From assembly GCA_004123355.1 (NCBI GenBank), contig SCHM01000008.1, positions 1,049,501-1,113,500 of the forward strand: a stretch of 64,000 nucleotides of DNA, given 5' to 3'. The position numbers were made by a program, and so were the translations under genes. Below, one piece after another: positions 1-13,800 of this stretch; within the stretch, counting starts at the first letter, position 1, and each line of letters opens with the position of its first letter. Below the pieces are notes generated by a model. That model was not told where the DNA came from. It saw only the letters and a list, made by a program, of their open reading frames with translations, and ran no database searches. The stretch comes from Amphirosellinia nigrospora (Eukaryota; Ascomycota; Sordariomycetes; Xylariales; Xylariaceae).

Positions 1-285
1 GGACCACCATGGTCATCTAGGCGCCTGCTTCGCTAGTTGATAGTAGTAAGCTTTCATATTTGACTCTACAAGAACTTGCAAAATGTATGAGAAACACTGG
101 TAAAATGCAACGTGTTATATTGAACTATGTTGAGATGGAGATATTGATCGTACAGCGCGTCCACGTAGGAAAACCAAAGGAAATTGGCGCCCCGCGCCAC
201 AAGCTCTAGGCTATAGGATGGTCACATTTCGCAATGACGCCAACAAAGGCATATAAAGGTCTCTAGCCCTAGTTATAAAAACTGT
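1..285. other. 3' flank of the oxygenase gene
   Basis: No gene is visible here. This is the downstream flank of the minus-strand oxygenase, whose stop codon lies at 286-288. Because the window begins here, further cluster genes could lie just to the left. Confidence 0.5.
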
Positions 286-1306
286 CTAAGCCTCTACTCC
301 AATAGCCGCCAAGAGTTGCTTGCTGGGTTTCATTTGCTTTTGGAACCGCTTGACAAAGAGATGGCCAACCGTTTCTTTGCTTTTACCAGGTTCTTCGAAC
401 GGATTGGTGGCAAAGATGTCGCCATGCCAGGCTGTGACGGTCGAGTACCGCTCCACTCGAGCTTTGTTAACAACGCGGTGATGTACAGCCTTATACACAT
501 TTCCAGACCAGCCAGCAAGCATGTCTCCGCAGTTGATAACAAACCTGTCCTCCACGGCAGGAACACTTACCCATTCCTTCTCATCCTCCAGCCAAATTTC
601 GAGAGCCTCTTTGCCAGGTTCCTGGAGCAAGACCGTGATACCACCCCAGTCATTGTGCGCGCCGAGACCGAACTGGCCCTCGGCGGTATCTTCCGGAGAA
701 GGATAACGGAGGAGGTTCATGCCTATCAACGGCCGTTTCGAAAAACGCTCCATTGTGCTCGTAGAGCGATCGAGGCCTTGAATCAACATTTCCCAAAGCA
801 GCTTCCCCATAGCGGCCGTCTTTTCGTAATACTCCCAGATTGGCTGGCGGAACTCATCTTCGGGAAGAGACGGCCACTGGTTGGGCCCGTAAATCCCGCC
901 CATCTCAACCTCGGGGTCGTCTTCGCAGAAATAGTAGGACTAATATGGTCATTAGCTACAGATTTCATGACCACCGACATGTCTGCTGGGGCTTACCTCT
1001 TTTGCGTCCGGCATAGCTTTACCGTCGCGACTGTGGGCACCGGAAGCTTCGTACCCTCGACGCAGCGACTGTTGAAAACAGATATCTCCATCTTCTTTTC
1101 TTTGGGCTGGCTATAGAACCGCTCGGATGCCTGGAACATACTACGTTGTAGGCTCACGGGATGCCATGACCGGTGCACTGGAAGAAGCCAACTGTCTTGA
1201 ATGCATCCCGAACCTGTGCAATGACTTTGGCCTTGTCTTCAGGTGAAGTTGGATTGAGATACCCACTGATGTCAATCAGTGGGAACTGGGCAGCCTTGTC
1301 AGACAT
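286..1306 (-). CDS. Isopenicillin N synthase-like Fe(II)/2-oxoglutarate-dependent oxygenase
   Basis: Member of the non-haem iron oxygenase family that hydroxylates, desaturates or cyclises small molecules; here probably a tailoring enzyme for the neighbouring PKS-NRPS product (inferred from position). The start is the ATG at 1306 (MSDKAAQFPLIDISGY). Exon 1 runs to 997, an intron covers 940-996, and exon 2 runs to the stop at 286; about 321 residues, normal for the family. The N-terminal DIOX_N part contains GFFQCTGHGIP. The C-terminal jelly-roll carries the iron ligands HND (AHNDWGG) and the distal His in VHHRVVN, followed by RYS, the usual 2-oxoglutarate carboxylate-binding Arg-x-Ser. Exon 1 has two single-base frame breaks, near 1157 (just after GHGIP) and near 1060; both keep strong family similarity on each side. 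Divergently transcribed from the PKS-NRPS with a 498 bp shared promoter. The substrate cannot be told from sequence. Confidence 0.85.
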
Positions 1307-1557
1307 ATTGGTGACTGTTTCCAATAAATCGTCTATTGCAAGATAACAGAGCCAGAATGAGAAATGGTAAAAAACCTATAGATCGACAAATGCGCTGAAC
1401 TCTATGGGGTCGTATTGTACTATGACTATAAGAGTATTTGAAGAGTTGATAAAACACGGCATTTCGGTGCCCGAATACATAATGACCTCATGTCTTATCT
1501 TGGAACACTCTTTATTATCATCTCAGGAAATGCGTTCCGTCGTTTGAGGATTCGGGT

Positions 1558-1568
1558 TCGGCTACCGA
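1558..1568. promoter_or_regulatory. Candidate AflR-type regulator site TCG-N5-CGA
   Basis: The sequence TCGGCTACCGA is an exact TCG-N5-CGA palindrome and also an inverted CGG-N3-CCG pair, the class of site bound by dimeric Zn2Cys6 proteins; TCG-N5-CGA is the published AflR consensus. It lies 252 bp upstream of the oxygenase ATG and 237 bp upstream of the PKS-NRPS ATG, close to the middle of the divergent promoter. With six fixed bases, about 0.12 chance hits are expected in 500 bp. An AflR-like regulator is encoded 16 kb away at 16978-18277. Binding is inferred, not shown. Confidence 0.5.
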
Positions 1569-1804
1569 CACGGGGGCGCCGTTAGCTAACCGGGCCGCAT
1601 GGCGGGGTGCAGCCGTGTGGGGCCCGAATTCTATGAATAACACCTAGCCTGTAAACCACGTGCATGGAACCATTAGACCGGGACGCATCGCCTCAAAACA
1701 AGAGCAGATCACCATCTCTTGAGATCCAAATTCTATTATTCATTCATTCCACTCTAGCCCTTCTACCTACACACTTGTCCTCGTTTCAACCAATCGCTTC
1801 GAAA

Positions 1805-4800
1805 ATGTCTCAACCTAGCGACAGAGCAGAGCCTATTGCAATCGTAGGAAGCGCTTGTCGTTTTCCTGGATCTGCAAGCTCGCCATCCAAATTATGGACA
1901 CTGCTGTCAAAGCCTCGTGATCTTGGCTTTGAGATCCCATCAGATCGATTCGGCAAAGGCTTCTATCACCCAAATGGTGCCCATCATGGAACCACCAATG
2001 TGCAACATGCGTACCTGTTGGAAGAAGACATCCGCATGTTTGATGCTGCCTTTTTCAATATCCATTCTAAGGAAGCAAACTCGATCGATCCGCAACAGCG
2101 GCTACTTCTGGAAACAGTTTATGAAGGTAATCCAACTCCGCGACTAGTTCCGGAATTAAGCTGATTTTTTTTTGTTCTTCTCAGCCTTGGAAAGCGGCGG
2201 TCATACTATTGAAGGGCTCAGGGGCTCTGATACAGCCGTTTACACTGGCACAATGAGCGTTGATTGGATGGACCAAAGTGTCAGGGACTTTGACACCGTT
2301 CCTCAGTATTTGGCCACGGGTCTAATCGGGCCATCATCTCCAACCGCGTTTCCTATGTGTTTGACTGGAGGGGGCCCAGCATGACTATTGATACAGCATG
2401 CTCCTCCAGTTTGATTGCCGTGCACCAGGGAGTGACTTCCCTGCGTGCAGGAGAATCCCGTGTTGCCGTAGCATGCGGTACTCAGGTTATTCTTAACCCA
2501 GAGCAGTTTATTGCGGAAAGCAAGCTGCAAATGCTGTCACCGACCGGCCGGTCACGCATGTGGGATAAGGATGCCGACGGCTATGCTCGGTAAGTGGATT
2601 TTTAAGCCTTCATTAGGACATAGCTGTGATGCTGACCTCGGTTTCTCGCAGTGGCGAGGGTACCGCTGCGATTATAATGAAGAGGCTCAGCGACGCAATC
2701 GCAGATGGGGATCACATTGAGAGTATCATTCGTGAGACCGGCACGAACCAAGACGGCCGAACCCCTGGCCTTACCATGCCCAGTTCGGAAGCGCAGTCTG
2801 CATTGATAGACCGGACTTATAAGCGCGCTGGGCTGGACCCAGTCAATAATCCACGTGATCGACCTCAATACTTTGAGGCCCATGGTACCGGAACCCAAGC
2901 CGGCGACCCAAGAGAAGCCGGCGCTATTTACGAGGCGTTCGGTCGTCATATTCATCCATCCGAAACCCCTTTGTATGTAGGGTCCATTAAGACCGTGATT
3001 GGTAAGTGATTATGTAACCCGTTCATTTCATCTACGTATGCGCTACAGCCGATGTTTCGATATGCGTCACCATGGGACATTGGAGATCTATCTATTATGA
3101 GCAAGTTTAGCTTACTATGTCTCTCACGCAGGTCACCTTGAGGGCACCGCTGGTCTTGCTGGTCTTCTCAAAGCCTCCGCGAGTATCCAGAATGGATACA
3201 TCGCACCAAACCTTCTGTTCAACACTCTGAACCCAAAGCTCGAGCCCTTCTACAAGAGTCTAAAGGTGCCGACGGAATTGACCCCTTGGCCCGAAGTCCC
3301 TGAAGGAGTGCCCCGACGCGTTAGTGTCAATAGTTTTGGTATGTTGCCCTTCGCTACTCAACTCCGTAGCCCAGTAATTAACCTTTCCATCTTTGAATGC
3401 ATGTAGGCTTCGGTGGTAGCAATGCACACGCGATCTTAGAACAGTACTCTGGGTCGCTTGAAATTGAAAGGTCCAGTTCCATCGATGTCACGAATTTCAC
3501 ACCATTCGTATTTTCCGCAGTGTCTGAGGCTTCTCTGGTTGCGCAATTGCGGGCCTACTCAGATCATCTCAAAATCCACAATAACATCAACCCCTACGAT
3601 CTAGCCTGGACACTCCAAGCAAGAAGGAGCCACTTCCCACTCAAGATCGCGTTTTCCGCTCTTACAATTGAGCAGCTTGTAACAAAAATTGATGAGAAGC
3701 TGGAGACGCTCAAGGCGAAACCGGGCACCACTCTCGGAGTCCGTGGCGCTTCCCGGCAGGCTACTGCCTCCCCTCGCATACTGGGGGTTTTCACCGGTCA
3801 AGGTGCGCAGTGGGCATCTATGGGAGCAGATCTAATTCGCTCCTCTGAGTTTGTACGCCAGCGAATTCTGGACCTCGAGAACTCTTTAGCCTCTTTGCCT
3901 GCTGCTGATCGACCAGAATGGAGTCTAACGGAACAAATCCTTGCTGGGAAAGAGACCTCACGACTTTCTGAGGCCGCATTCTCTCAGCCTCTTTGTACCG
4001 CAATCCAAGTCGCTCTGGTGGATCTTCTCCGTACTGCTGGAATCAATTTCACCACCGTGGTAGGTCACTCATCTGGTGAAATTGCGGCAGCCTATGCGGC
4101 AGATTTCCTTTCCGGCGAAGACGCTATTCGCGTAGCCTACTATAGAGGATTGTACACATCCTTGGCAGATGGTGGTAGCGGCCAGAAGGGTGCTATGCTT
4201 GCAGCGGGAACTTCTTGGGAGGACGCCCATGAACTCATCAACCTACGGACCTTCAGGGGACGCCTTGCCGTCGCTGCCCACAACTCTCCAGCAAGTGTGA
4301 CTTTGTCAGGTGACGCCGATGCGATCGTCCATGCCAAGAAGATCTTCGACGAGGAGAAGAAGTTCGCCAGGCTACTTCAAGTGGACCAAGCCTACCACTC
4401 TCATCACATGCTACCATGTGGTGACAAGTATGTCGGGGCTTTGAGAGCTTGCGGTGTCCGAGTCAAGAAGGATCGAAACAGCTCTTGCGTTTGGTATTCC
4501 AGCGTGAGTGGTAGTGACGAGCCGGTGGCTCCCGTCGAAGAGATCCAAGATGAGTACTGGAGAGACAACATGACCAAATCAGTCTTGTTCGCAGAGGCTG
4601 TGAGGAACGCGCTGGCTTCGGATGACCAAATCAATCTCGCTCTCGAGGTTGGTCCACATCCCGCCCTCAAGGGCCCCGTGGCACAGAATGTTGGCGATGA
4701 CCGATCCACTCCTCTCTCTTATAGCGGCGTCCTAGCCCGTGGTAAGAATGATGTCGAGTCTTTTGCGGACGGCCTTGGCTATGTCTGGACACAACTCGGC

Positions 4801-7800
4801 GCCGTGGGTGTCGATTTCCAGTCTTATGCAAAGGCTGCCGCGGCAGGGTCGAAATCAGTTCAGCCACAATTAGTGACAGGTTTACCCCTTTATCAATGGA
4901 ATCATGACAAACCCTATTGGGCAGAATCACGTCGATCCAGGAGGATTCGTGCCCGTTCAGAGCCAAACCATGAAATTCTGGGCAGTCTATCACCTGACTC
5001 CACCCCACAAGACATGCGTTGGTCAAACATACTGAAGGTATCAGAAATGCCGTGGCTCGCCGGGCATCAAATCGAAGGCCAGATGATTTTCCCGGCCGCT
5101 GGATATGTCGCCATGGCACTTGAGTCGTCCAAGATTCTTGCGGCTGAGAAGAGTGTTAAGACATATGAACTCTATGACTTGTCCATTCCTCGAGCAACCG
5201 TCATAGAGGATGCCGACAATGCTAGCGTCGAAACCCTTGTCACATTGACAAAGATTCAATTCCACCATGATGATACGGCGACTGCTGATTTCCGTTGTTA
5301 CGCACTACCCGTCACCGTCACCGGATCAAAGCAAGAGATGTCTATCAATGCTACAGGCACTGTGAAGATAGTATTCGGGGAGCCAGATGTTGACGCGCTC
5401 TCCTCTACACCTGTGGAAGACTTCAACTTGCGCGGAGTTGACAGTGACGAGTTCTATGAATACCTCGCCACGCTTGGGTACGGCTATACAGGTCCATTCA
5501 GAACATTGACATCAACACAGCGTCGACTTGGTCACTCTAGTGGTCTGATAGACACTTATGATTATGCGGATTCCGAGCCATCCAGGTACCTCATTCACCC
5601 CAGCACCCTCGATGTTGCTTTCCAAGCCTCGATTCTTGCGTACACCTCCCCATCAGATGAGCGTCTTTGGGCTCTACACGTGCCAACAGTGATTGGAACG
5701 ATTAGAGTTAATGCAGCAACGTGTGGCTCACCGCCTCCTGCTGGGTCTCGCATCCCAGTGCATTCGATCCTCGAGGACTCTGAGGCTTTCTCTGGGTTCA
5801 TCGAGCTGATGAGCGAAGATGGCCAACACACCATGGTTCAAGTTGAAGACTTGGTGATCAAGCCATTGGCTCCGGCGGCAGAGTCCGACGACCGTGTCAT
5901 GTTCACCCATACGAAGTTTGCTTCAGCCGTGCCAGATGGGGCTCTTGCCTCCGATGGTCGACAGCCGTCATCCTACGAAATCGACTTGAGCATGGTTTGC
6001 GAAAGGCTCTGTTACTTCTATATTTCAAAGTGGGCTGCCGAGCTTACCGAAGAGGAGTGGAAGAACGGCCCGCCGCATTTCCTGCATCTTCGGGACTGGG
6101 TGAAGCATGTTCGCCAAAATGTCTCCAGGGGTAAAAATCCACATATTAAGAGGGAATGGTCAAAGGACACTCCTGAATTCATTGAGAAACTGATCGAACC
6201 ATACCGAGGACGGCAACGTCAAGATTATCCTCGCTGTGGGTGATAACCTACCCGCCTCTGTGCGAGGCGAGACGACAATCTTGGAGCACATGGTCAAGGA
6301 TGACATGCTCGAACAGCATTACAAGAAGAGTTTAGGAGCGGAAGTTGCCAATGAGTTCTTGGCTAATATGATGAAGCAAATCATCCATCGTTACCCACAC
6401 GCGAAGATCCTCGAGATTGGTGCTGGAACTGGCGGGGCCACCAAGGCGGTCCTTGACACCATCGAAGGCGCTATGTCGTCTTACACGTACACCGACCTGA
6501 GTGTCGGTTTCTTTGGCCTTGCTGAAAAGCTTTTCGAGGCTTACAGCGACAAGATGGAGTTCAAAACATTCGATGTAGAGAAGGCACCAAAAGGCCAAGG
6601 ATTTGAACCCAACTCCTACGATATCGTCATCGCTTCGAATTGTTTGCATGCCACCGCATCACTTGAAACGACATTGACAAATACGCGAGCGCTTTTGAAG
6701 CCTGGTGGCTATTTGCTGATCTTGGAACTGACCATGCCCTCGAGATCATTCGCACCAACACCATCTTCGGAGTACTTCCCGGTTGGTGGCTCGGCGTCGA
6801 TGATGGCCGGAAGTTGTCACCGACCATCACTCGCGGCGCTTGGCACTCGCAACTACGCAAAACAGGTTTCTCAGGCATTGACACAATCAACATTGACGTT
6901 AGTCCCATTGCCTGGCCAGCTTCGGTTGTCGTATCTCAAGCGGTCGACGACCGAGTACAATTTTTGCGCAAGCCGTTGTCCGCGCCGTCTACTTCGGTCC
7001 CTATTTATATCGAGAGCCTTGTCATCCTTGGAAATGGTTCTCTAGAGCTTGCAAGGGTAGCTGAGGAGTTGCAAGAACACCTGCAGTCATTCTGCGGCGA
7101 GGTCGTCATTTTTGATAGCTTACCGACTGAGGAAGAGGCGTCTATTTTGAATCCTATGAGCACGTTCATCAACCTGGTCGACCTTGACTCGCCCATTTTC
7201 GAGGATATCACGGAAGAGAGGATGGAGGGGGTGAAGAGAATGTCCGAGCTGGCCAAGAATATCTTATGGGTCACACAAGGTGCTTTGGCACACGAGCCAT
7301 ACCACATGGCAAGTCTCGCCTTCTGCCGTGCATTGCGCACAGAGGCGCCACATGTTAGCTTGAATAACCTCGACATCGCGGACGTAAAGCACGACAACGT
7401 TTCGAAACTCATCGCAGAGCATCTGCTGCAGCTCTATGCCCTTGATGAGGGAGCATGAACCCCAGCCGCTTCTATGGTCTAAGGAACGCGAAGCCTTCAT
7501 TGACGATGGAAAGATCAAGATTCCTCGCATGGTCGCCGATATCAACCGGAATGGCAGACTGAACTCCGTCAGACGACAAAGGTCACAAAATCCGTGATTG
7601 AGTCCAGCGACAAAGTCTCGTTCTCAGCACCGAGCGGCGATTCTCCGGCCTCTCTGGTCAACCAACCAGCTCTCGGTGACCAGGCAAGCCCCATCAAGGT
7701 TGAGTCCTCGAGCACAATGGCACTTCAGGTCATTCCAGGCACTTCCTTGTTCGTCGCTATTGGAAGACCAGATGATTCTACAGAGAGTCCCACTGTGCTG

Positions 7801-10800
7801 CTGTCGACCGCGAACACTAATCAGCAGTCACCAGTAGCGAAGACAGCTGCCCCTAACTCCAGCAAGACGGCTCACTCACCAGAGGAGCTTTTGATTCTGG
7901 TGGCGAGCGAGTTACTCGCAACCACTCTGGTTGAGAAGTTTCTTCAGGCGATCACTTACTGTTGCATTGTTCGAAGGAAGACAAACTATTGATTGCGGCC
8001 TTATCCCGGCGTATTTCAGACCCAAGTATTCGTCTCAGCATCACATATGACTTAGTAGAAGCCGCCAGAGACTCGCTAGGGCCAGCTGTGCTGAAGATTA
8101 ACGACAATACACCTCGACACTTTTTGCGGAAGACACTTCGCGACGCAAAGCCTTCACACTATCTTGACTTGACAGCTAGGCCTTCTTCTGACCAATATGG
8201 GCACATCTAGGACTTCGCATCAGTCAAGATTTGCCTGCTAGGTGCAAGCGAATTGATCAATCCACTTTGCTCCAATCCCAGTCTTCATTGCCTCTTTCAT
8301 ACGACCACGATATCTTGGTGGGTCGGCTTGAGGATGCGGTTACGAAGGCAACTGCAACTTCGACTGCTCCGGAGGAATTCCAAAATTTGGTTATCCAGCT
8401 TAGTCGGATCGAGGAGCCTTCGACTCAATACCACGCAACAAGTGCTATTCACTGGCCTTCGGACGGGCTGGTCAAAACCAATGTGCGTTCTCTAGATGTC
8501 TCGGGCTTCTTCTCAAAAGCGAAGACGTATGTCTTAGTTGGCCTCAGTGGCTCGATCGGCAATCGCTTTGTGAGTGGATGGTATCAAATGGCGCCGGCTG
8601 CGTTGTTTTGACTAGTCGGCGTCCCAATGTCGACCAAAGATGGGTCAAGTCTTTCCAGGGGTCCGGCAGTACTGTCAAAGTACTCCCCATGGATGTCACT
8701 GACATCGACAGTGTGGAGAGCGCTGTAGAGACCATCCGAGAGTCTTGTCCCCCGATCGCTGGTGTGGCGCACGGTGCCATGGTCCTCCACGATGCTCTCT
8801 TTGCCTCAATGTCGGTAGACAAAATGCAGCAGATCCTCGGACCAAAGATCGATGGAGCAATCAACCTCGAGAGCGTGTTTAGCGAAGATGACCTTGACTT
8901 TTTCGTCATGTTCTCTTCGGTATCGATGGTTTGTGGCAACGCAGGCCAATCGTTGTACGCTGCCGGCTGTGGTTATTTGAACGGCTTGGCCCGGCAGAGA
9001 CGCAGGCGCGGCCTTGCGGGCTCTACTTTCGATATCGGCCGTGTTGCCGGTCTTGGTTATGTCGAGTCAGCAGACCAGGTCGTTCGCGATCAGTTGATCG
9101 GACTCGGTCTCAAGCCCATCAGTGAGGCGGATCTCCGCAATGCGTTCGCAGAGACCATCTGGGCCGGTGTCCCGCAGCCTCAGGACACAGATACACTCCC
9201 CGAGGCCGTCGTGACGATGGGCGTGCGTCATTTCCGTGAAGACGAGGACGTCAAAGGACCGTGGTTTACTAATCCCCTTTTCTCACACTGTATCATCGAG
9301 AAACCTAAGAATCAGTCTAGCTCTGGAGATCAACGCAAGGAGAACTCTCTTCCCTTGAGTCAGCAACTCGCCCTAGTTGCTTCGAAGAAAGAAGCTTTGG
9401 AAGTCATAACCGGTAAGACGCTCTAAGGAAGTCCCCTGTTGGAAATCAGTAATTATGCTAACAAACATCCAGACTCTTTCGCGGATAAACTAGGTATTAT
9501 GCTGCAGCTTGGTGATCAGGCAAGTGATCGCGATGCGCCCCTCAACGAACTAGGAATCGACTCGTTGGTCGCAGTCGAAGTGCGAGCCTGGTTCTTGAAG
9601 AACCTCAAGGTCGACATCCCGGTGCTCAAGATCATTGGAGGAGCTTCCATCACAGAGATCTGCGAGAGAGCACTAGAACTCCTACCCCCGACCGCCCTTG
9701 GTGGCATCGACCAGCCAAAGGAAAAGGCCAAGGCTCCGGAACCCGCCCCCAAGCTGGAGCTCAAACTACATCTGCGGCTGCTGGATCAGGATTCGCCATC
9801 AAGTGGAAATACTTCCGAAGCGATTTCGACGATCGGAGACTCGTCTCCTAATTCCAAAGAAGCGTCGACAGTGCAGTCTTCTATAGGCTCTGAGGTGGGC
9901 GATGACGAAGCTACCGCCAAAGTTCCTCCGAAGACTAATGTAAAAGCAGGAGCACTCCCCCTGTCCGACGACCCAAAAAAATTCTAAAGACCGTTCCTAT
10001 TTCCCTAGCACAGTCTCGTTACTGGTTCCTTCAGCATCTACTCGCCGACCAAAGCACACACAACGTCGCCACCTACTACCGCATCGAGGGAGACCTTCGC
10101 GTGACCTGAAACGAGCCATACGTCTTGTTTGCACTAGGCACGAGTCCCTGCGCACCTGTTTCGTGGCAGATGAGGCCGAGAGAGCCACCCAGCAAATTAT
10201 GCCCAGCTCTCCACTTCAACTTGAGTGTAAGACAATCCAATCCGAAGACGAAGTCGAAACCGAGTATGCTAGAATCAAAACCTACGAGCTCGACATGGAG
10301 AGCGGCGATTTGCTGAAACTGGTTCTCTTGACGCTCTCACCGTCGGTTCATTTCCTTCTTATGAATTACCATCACATCATAATGGACGGCATCAGCTGGC
10401 AAGTCTTCCTTGCCGACCTGGAGAAGGCTTACAACGGCCAACATTTCGGGGCACCCCCACGTCAATACCCAGAATTCTCTGTCGCTCAGCGCCAGGCCTT
10501 GGAGAGTGGAGCGATGGATGAGCAGCTCAACTACTGGCGGCAGATGTTCCCTGCCCATGACCCGCCATCTGTCTTGCCACTGCTACCCATGGCTCGCGTC
10601 AGCGCCAGAACGTCGTTGAAGGTATACGATACCCATCAAGTAGCGTTCCGACTAGAGCCTGCCTTGCTAGCGCGAGTCAAGTCCTTTTCGAAGGCCAGCG
10701 GATCCTCGCCGTTCCATCTTTATCTAGCTGCCTTCAAAGCCATGCTCTTCAGCTTCGTGGACACACCAGATCTCACAATGGCGTCGCTGATGCCGGTCGC

Positions 10801-13800
10801 TCCGAGCCCAATCTCCGAGGCAGTATCGGGAACCTGCTGCCCCTGAGATTCCGCCGTCAAGATAATCAAAAGTTTAACGAGGCCATGGCCGAGGCTCGAA
10901 ATGTCCATTATGCAGCTCTCGAGAATTCTCGGATACCTTTCGATGTCCTGTTGGCCGAGCTGAACGTGGCTCGTTCCTCGTTGTATAGTCCATTCTTCCA
11001 AGCATTCCTTGATTATCGTCAGGGTTTCCCAACCAAGCATACGTTCGGTAATACTGAATTTGAAATCAAGACCGTCAACCACGGCCAGAGTGCGTACGAC
11101 ATCACCTTGGACGTCACGGACAGCGCTGCAGACACGGTTGTTATGATACGAGCCCAGAAGAGTCTCTACGATATGACGGCGACGGTTCTATTTTCTGAGA
11201 CCTTTACTCACTTCCTCGAAACGTTGACCAGCGATCCGTCCATCTCTCTTCAGGCCACTCCTCTCTATGGCGAAAAACAGCGCCCAGGCCGTCCGGTTGG
11301 CCGGGGCAGCAGCATGTCCTCTGACTGGCCTGCGACACTTCCCCATCGCATCGACCAGGTTGCCCGAGATAATGGAGACAAAGTCGCCCTCATTGATGGA
11401 TTTGGCAATGAACTGAGCTACAATGATATGACAAACCGTATTGAAGCAATCGCTGAAGCCTTGGAAAGCAAGGGGTCGGCAGCGGCTCTCGAGTGCCTGT
11501 CTTCCAACAAGCAGCTTCAGACTGGGTATGTTCCATGCTCGCCATCATGCGACTGTGTGCTGTCTATGTGCCGCTGGACCTCCGGAATCCTCTGCCCCGT
11601 TTAGCGTCAGTTGTAAAAGACTGCGACCCGGCAGCTATCCTCGTGGACGATACTACCCTGAACGATGTACCGCAGCTTGGCGTCAATGGCGCCCGTGTCA
11701 TCGATGTAACTACCGTCGGTTCCAAGGCTTCGGCGCACGTTGAGAACCGCGCCAAGGGACCATCGCCAGCTGCTATACTTTACACTAGTGGTTCCACCGG
11801 TACACCAAAAGGTATCGTAGTCACACACTCGGGCCTGCGTAACGAGATCGAGGGCTACACGAAGATGTGGAAATTGGGTGCCGAGCGTACTCTGCAGCAG
11901 AGTGCATTCACGTTTAATTCCTCGGATCAGTAAGTTCCATACCTTCGCCATCAGCAGCTACAAATATTAACACATGATTATCTAGGATATACACGGGTCT
12001 CACCAATGGTGGCAGTGTATATATCGTCCCATGGAGTGCACGTGGTAACCCTCTTGAAATCACCAAGATTATGCACGAGCAGTCCATCACATATACTAAG
12101 GCAACGCCATCCGAGTATCTGCTCTGGATGCAGTACGGAGGTGATGCACTCCGCCTTGCGTCAGAGTGGCGTTCTGCCTTCGGTGGCGGCGAGAGTTTGA
12201 CGACCACTGTTACTCAAGAATTCTCTAAGCTTAATCTGCCCAACTTGCGTTTCTACAATTCCTACGGCCCTACGGAGATTTCAATCTCGTCTCACAAGAT
12301 GGAGATTGCGTACCGCGACACGCCAGAGCTGGAGAGTATGGGTCGTATTCCGTGCGGCTACTCCCTGCCCAACTACCATACCTACATCGTCGATGAGGAG
12401 CTGAAACCGGTCCCCATTGGGAGCCCCGGCGAGATTTGCTTGGGTGGCGCCGGTGTATCTCTGGGGTACTTTAAGAACCCAGAGCTGACAAACAAGCATT
12501 TCGTACCCAACCCCTTTGCTACGCCCGAAGACATCGCCAATGGCTGGACACGGATGTACCGGACGGGTGATATCGCGCACCTGCGCGAAGACGGCGCCAT
12601 GGTGTTCCACAGCCGCATCGCAGGCGACTCGCAAGTCAAGATCCGGGGTCTACGCATCGAACTCAGCGACATCGAGAGTAACATAGTCAAGGCGGCCGGC
12701 GGAGCGCTCAACGAGGCCGTAGTCACGCTGCGCGAAGGCGAGCCCGAGTTCCTGGTTGCACATGTGGCATTTGCGCCGAACCACGGCGTCGCAGATACGA
12801 CGGCCTTTTTGGAGCGACTGCTAAGTAATCTGGATGTGCCTCAGTACATGGTGCCCGTGGCGGCGATTCCGTTGGACAAGTTCCCCCTTTCGAACCACTC
12901 CAAGGTCGACAGGAAAGCATAAGGCGTTGCCGTTGCCCAAGAGAACGCAGGCGGCGCAACAAGATGCAGAGCTCACGGAGACGATGCTACAGCTGCGTGG
13001 GGCCTGGCGTGAGGTCCTGGGCCAAGTCAACAAGGACCTTGGACTTGAGATCGGTCCCTCGACCAGCTTCTTCCTTGTGGGCGGCAACTCGCTTTTGATC
13101 ATCCGCCTTCAGTCTCAAATCCGCATCACGTTCAATATTTCACTGCCCCTGTACGATCTCCTGAGTGCCAATACACTCAGCGAAATGGCGCACAAGATTG
13201 ACGAGTCGGCGACCGTAGCTCCCATTGACTGGGATGCTGAGACTGCCCCTCCCGCCATCCCTTCGTTCCTCGACAAGATTTCTAAGACTCGCCGTCTCGC
13301 TCAAGAGAAAAAGGCCGGTAAGACGGTCGTTGTCAGTGGAGGCACAGGCTTCCTAGCAAAATACGTCATCCCACAACTAGCAGCTCGGTCTGACGTGCAG
13401 ACAATCTACTGCATCGCTGTTCGAGATCCGGCCAAGTTGAACAATGCATCACCCAAGATAAAGTGCCACGCCGGCGACCTTTCGACGCCACTCTTGGGGC
13501 TCAGCACAGAGGAATTTGCCGACCTGGCGACCCAGGCCGATGTCATACTACATATGGGCGCTGCGCGCTCCTTCTGGGACAACTACACGTTTTGCGACCC
13601 AGCAACGTGCATCCGACCAAAGAGCTAGTCAGTTGGCTGCTGCCGGAAAAGTCCCAATCCTTCATTTCGACTACAGCCGTTCTCGGTGACGGTGATAGTG
13701 TTGACAGCGTCTCAGCTGCTGACAACGAGCCGGCTCTCGACGTACCAACGGATACACGGCGAGCAAGTGGGCCAGCGAGCGGATTCTTGAGCGCTCCTGT

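Noticed and set aside
316-1116. 266-codon open frame on the plus strand over the oxygenase
   Set aside because: It is the antisense shadow of a well-conserved oxygenase with all iron ligands; no family similarity of its own.
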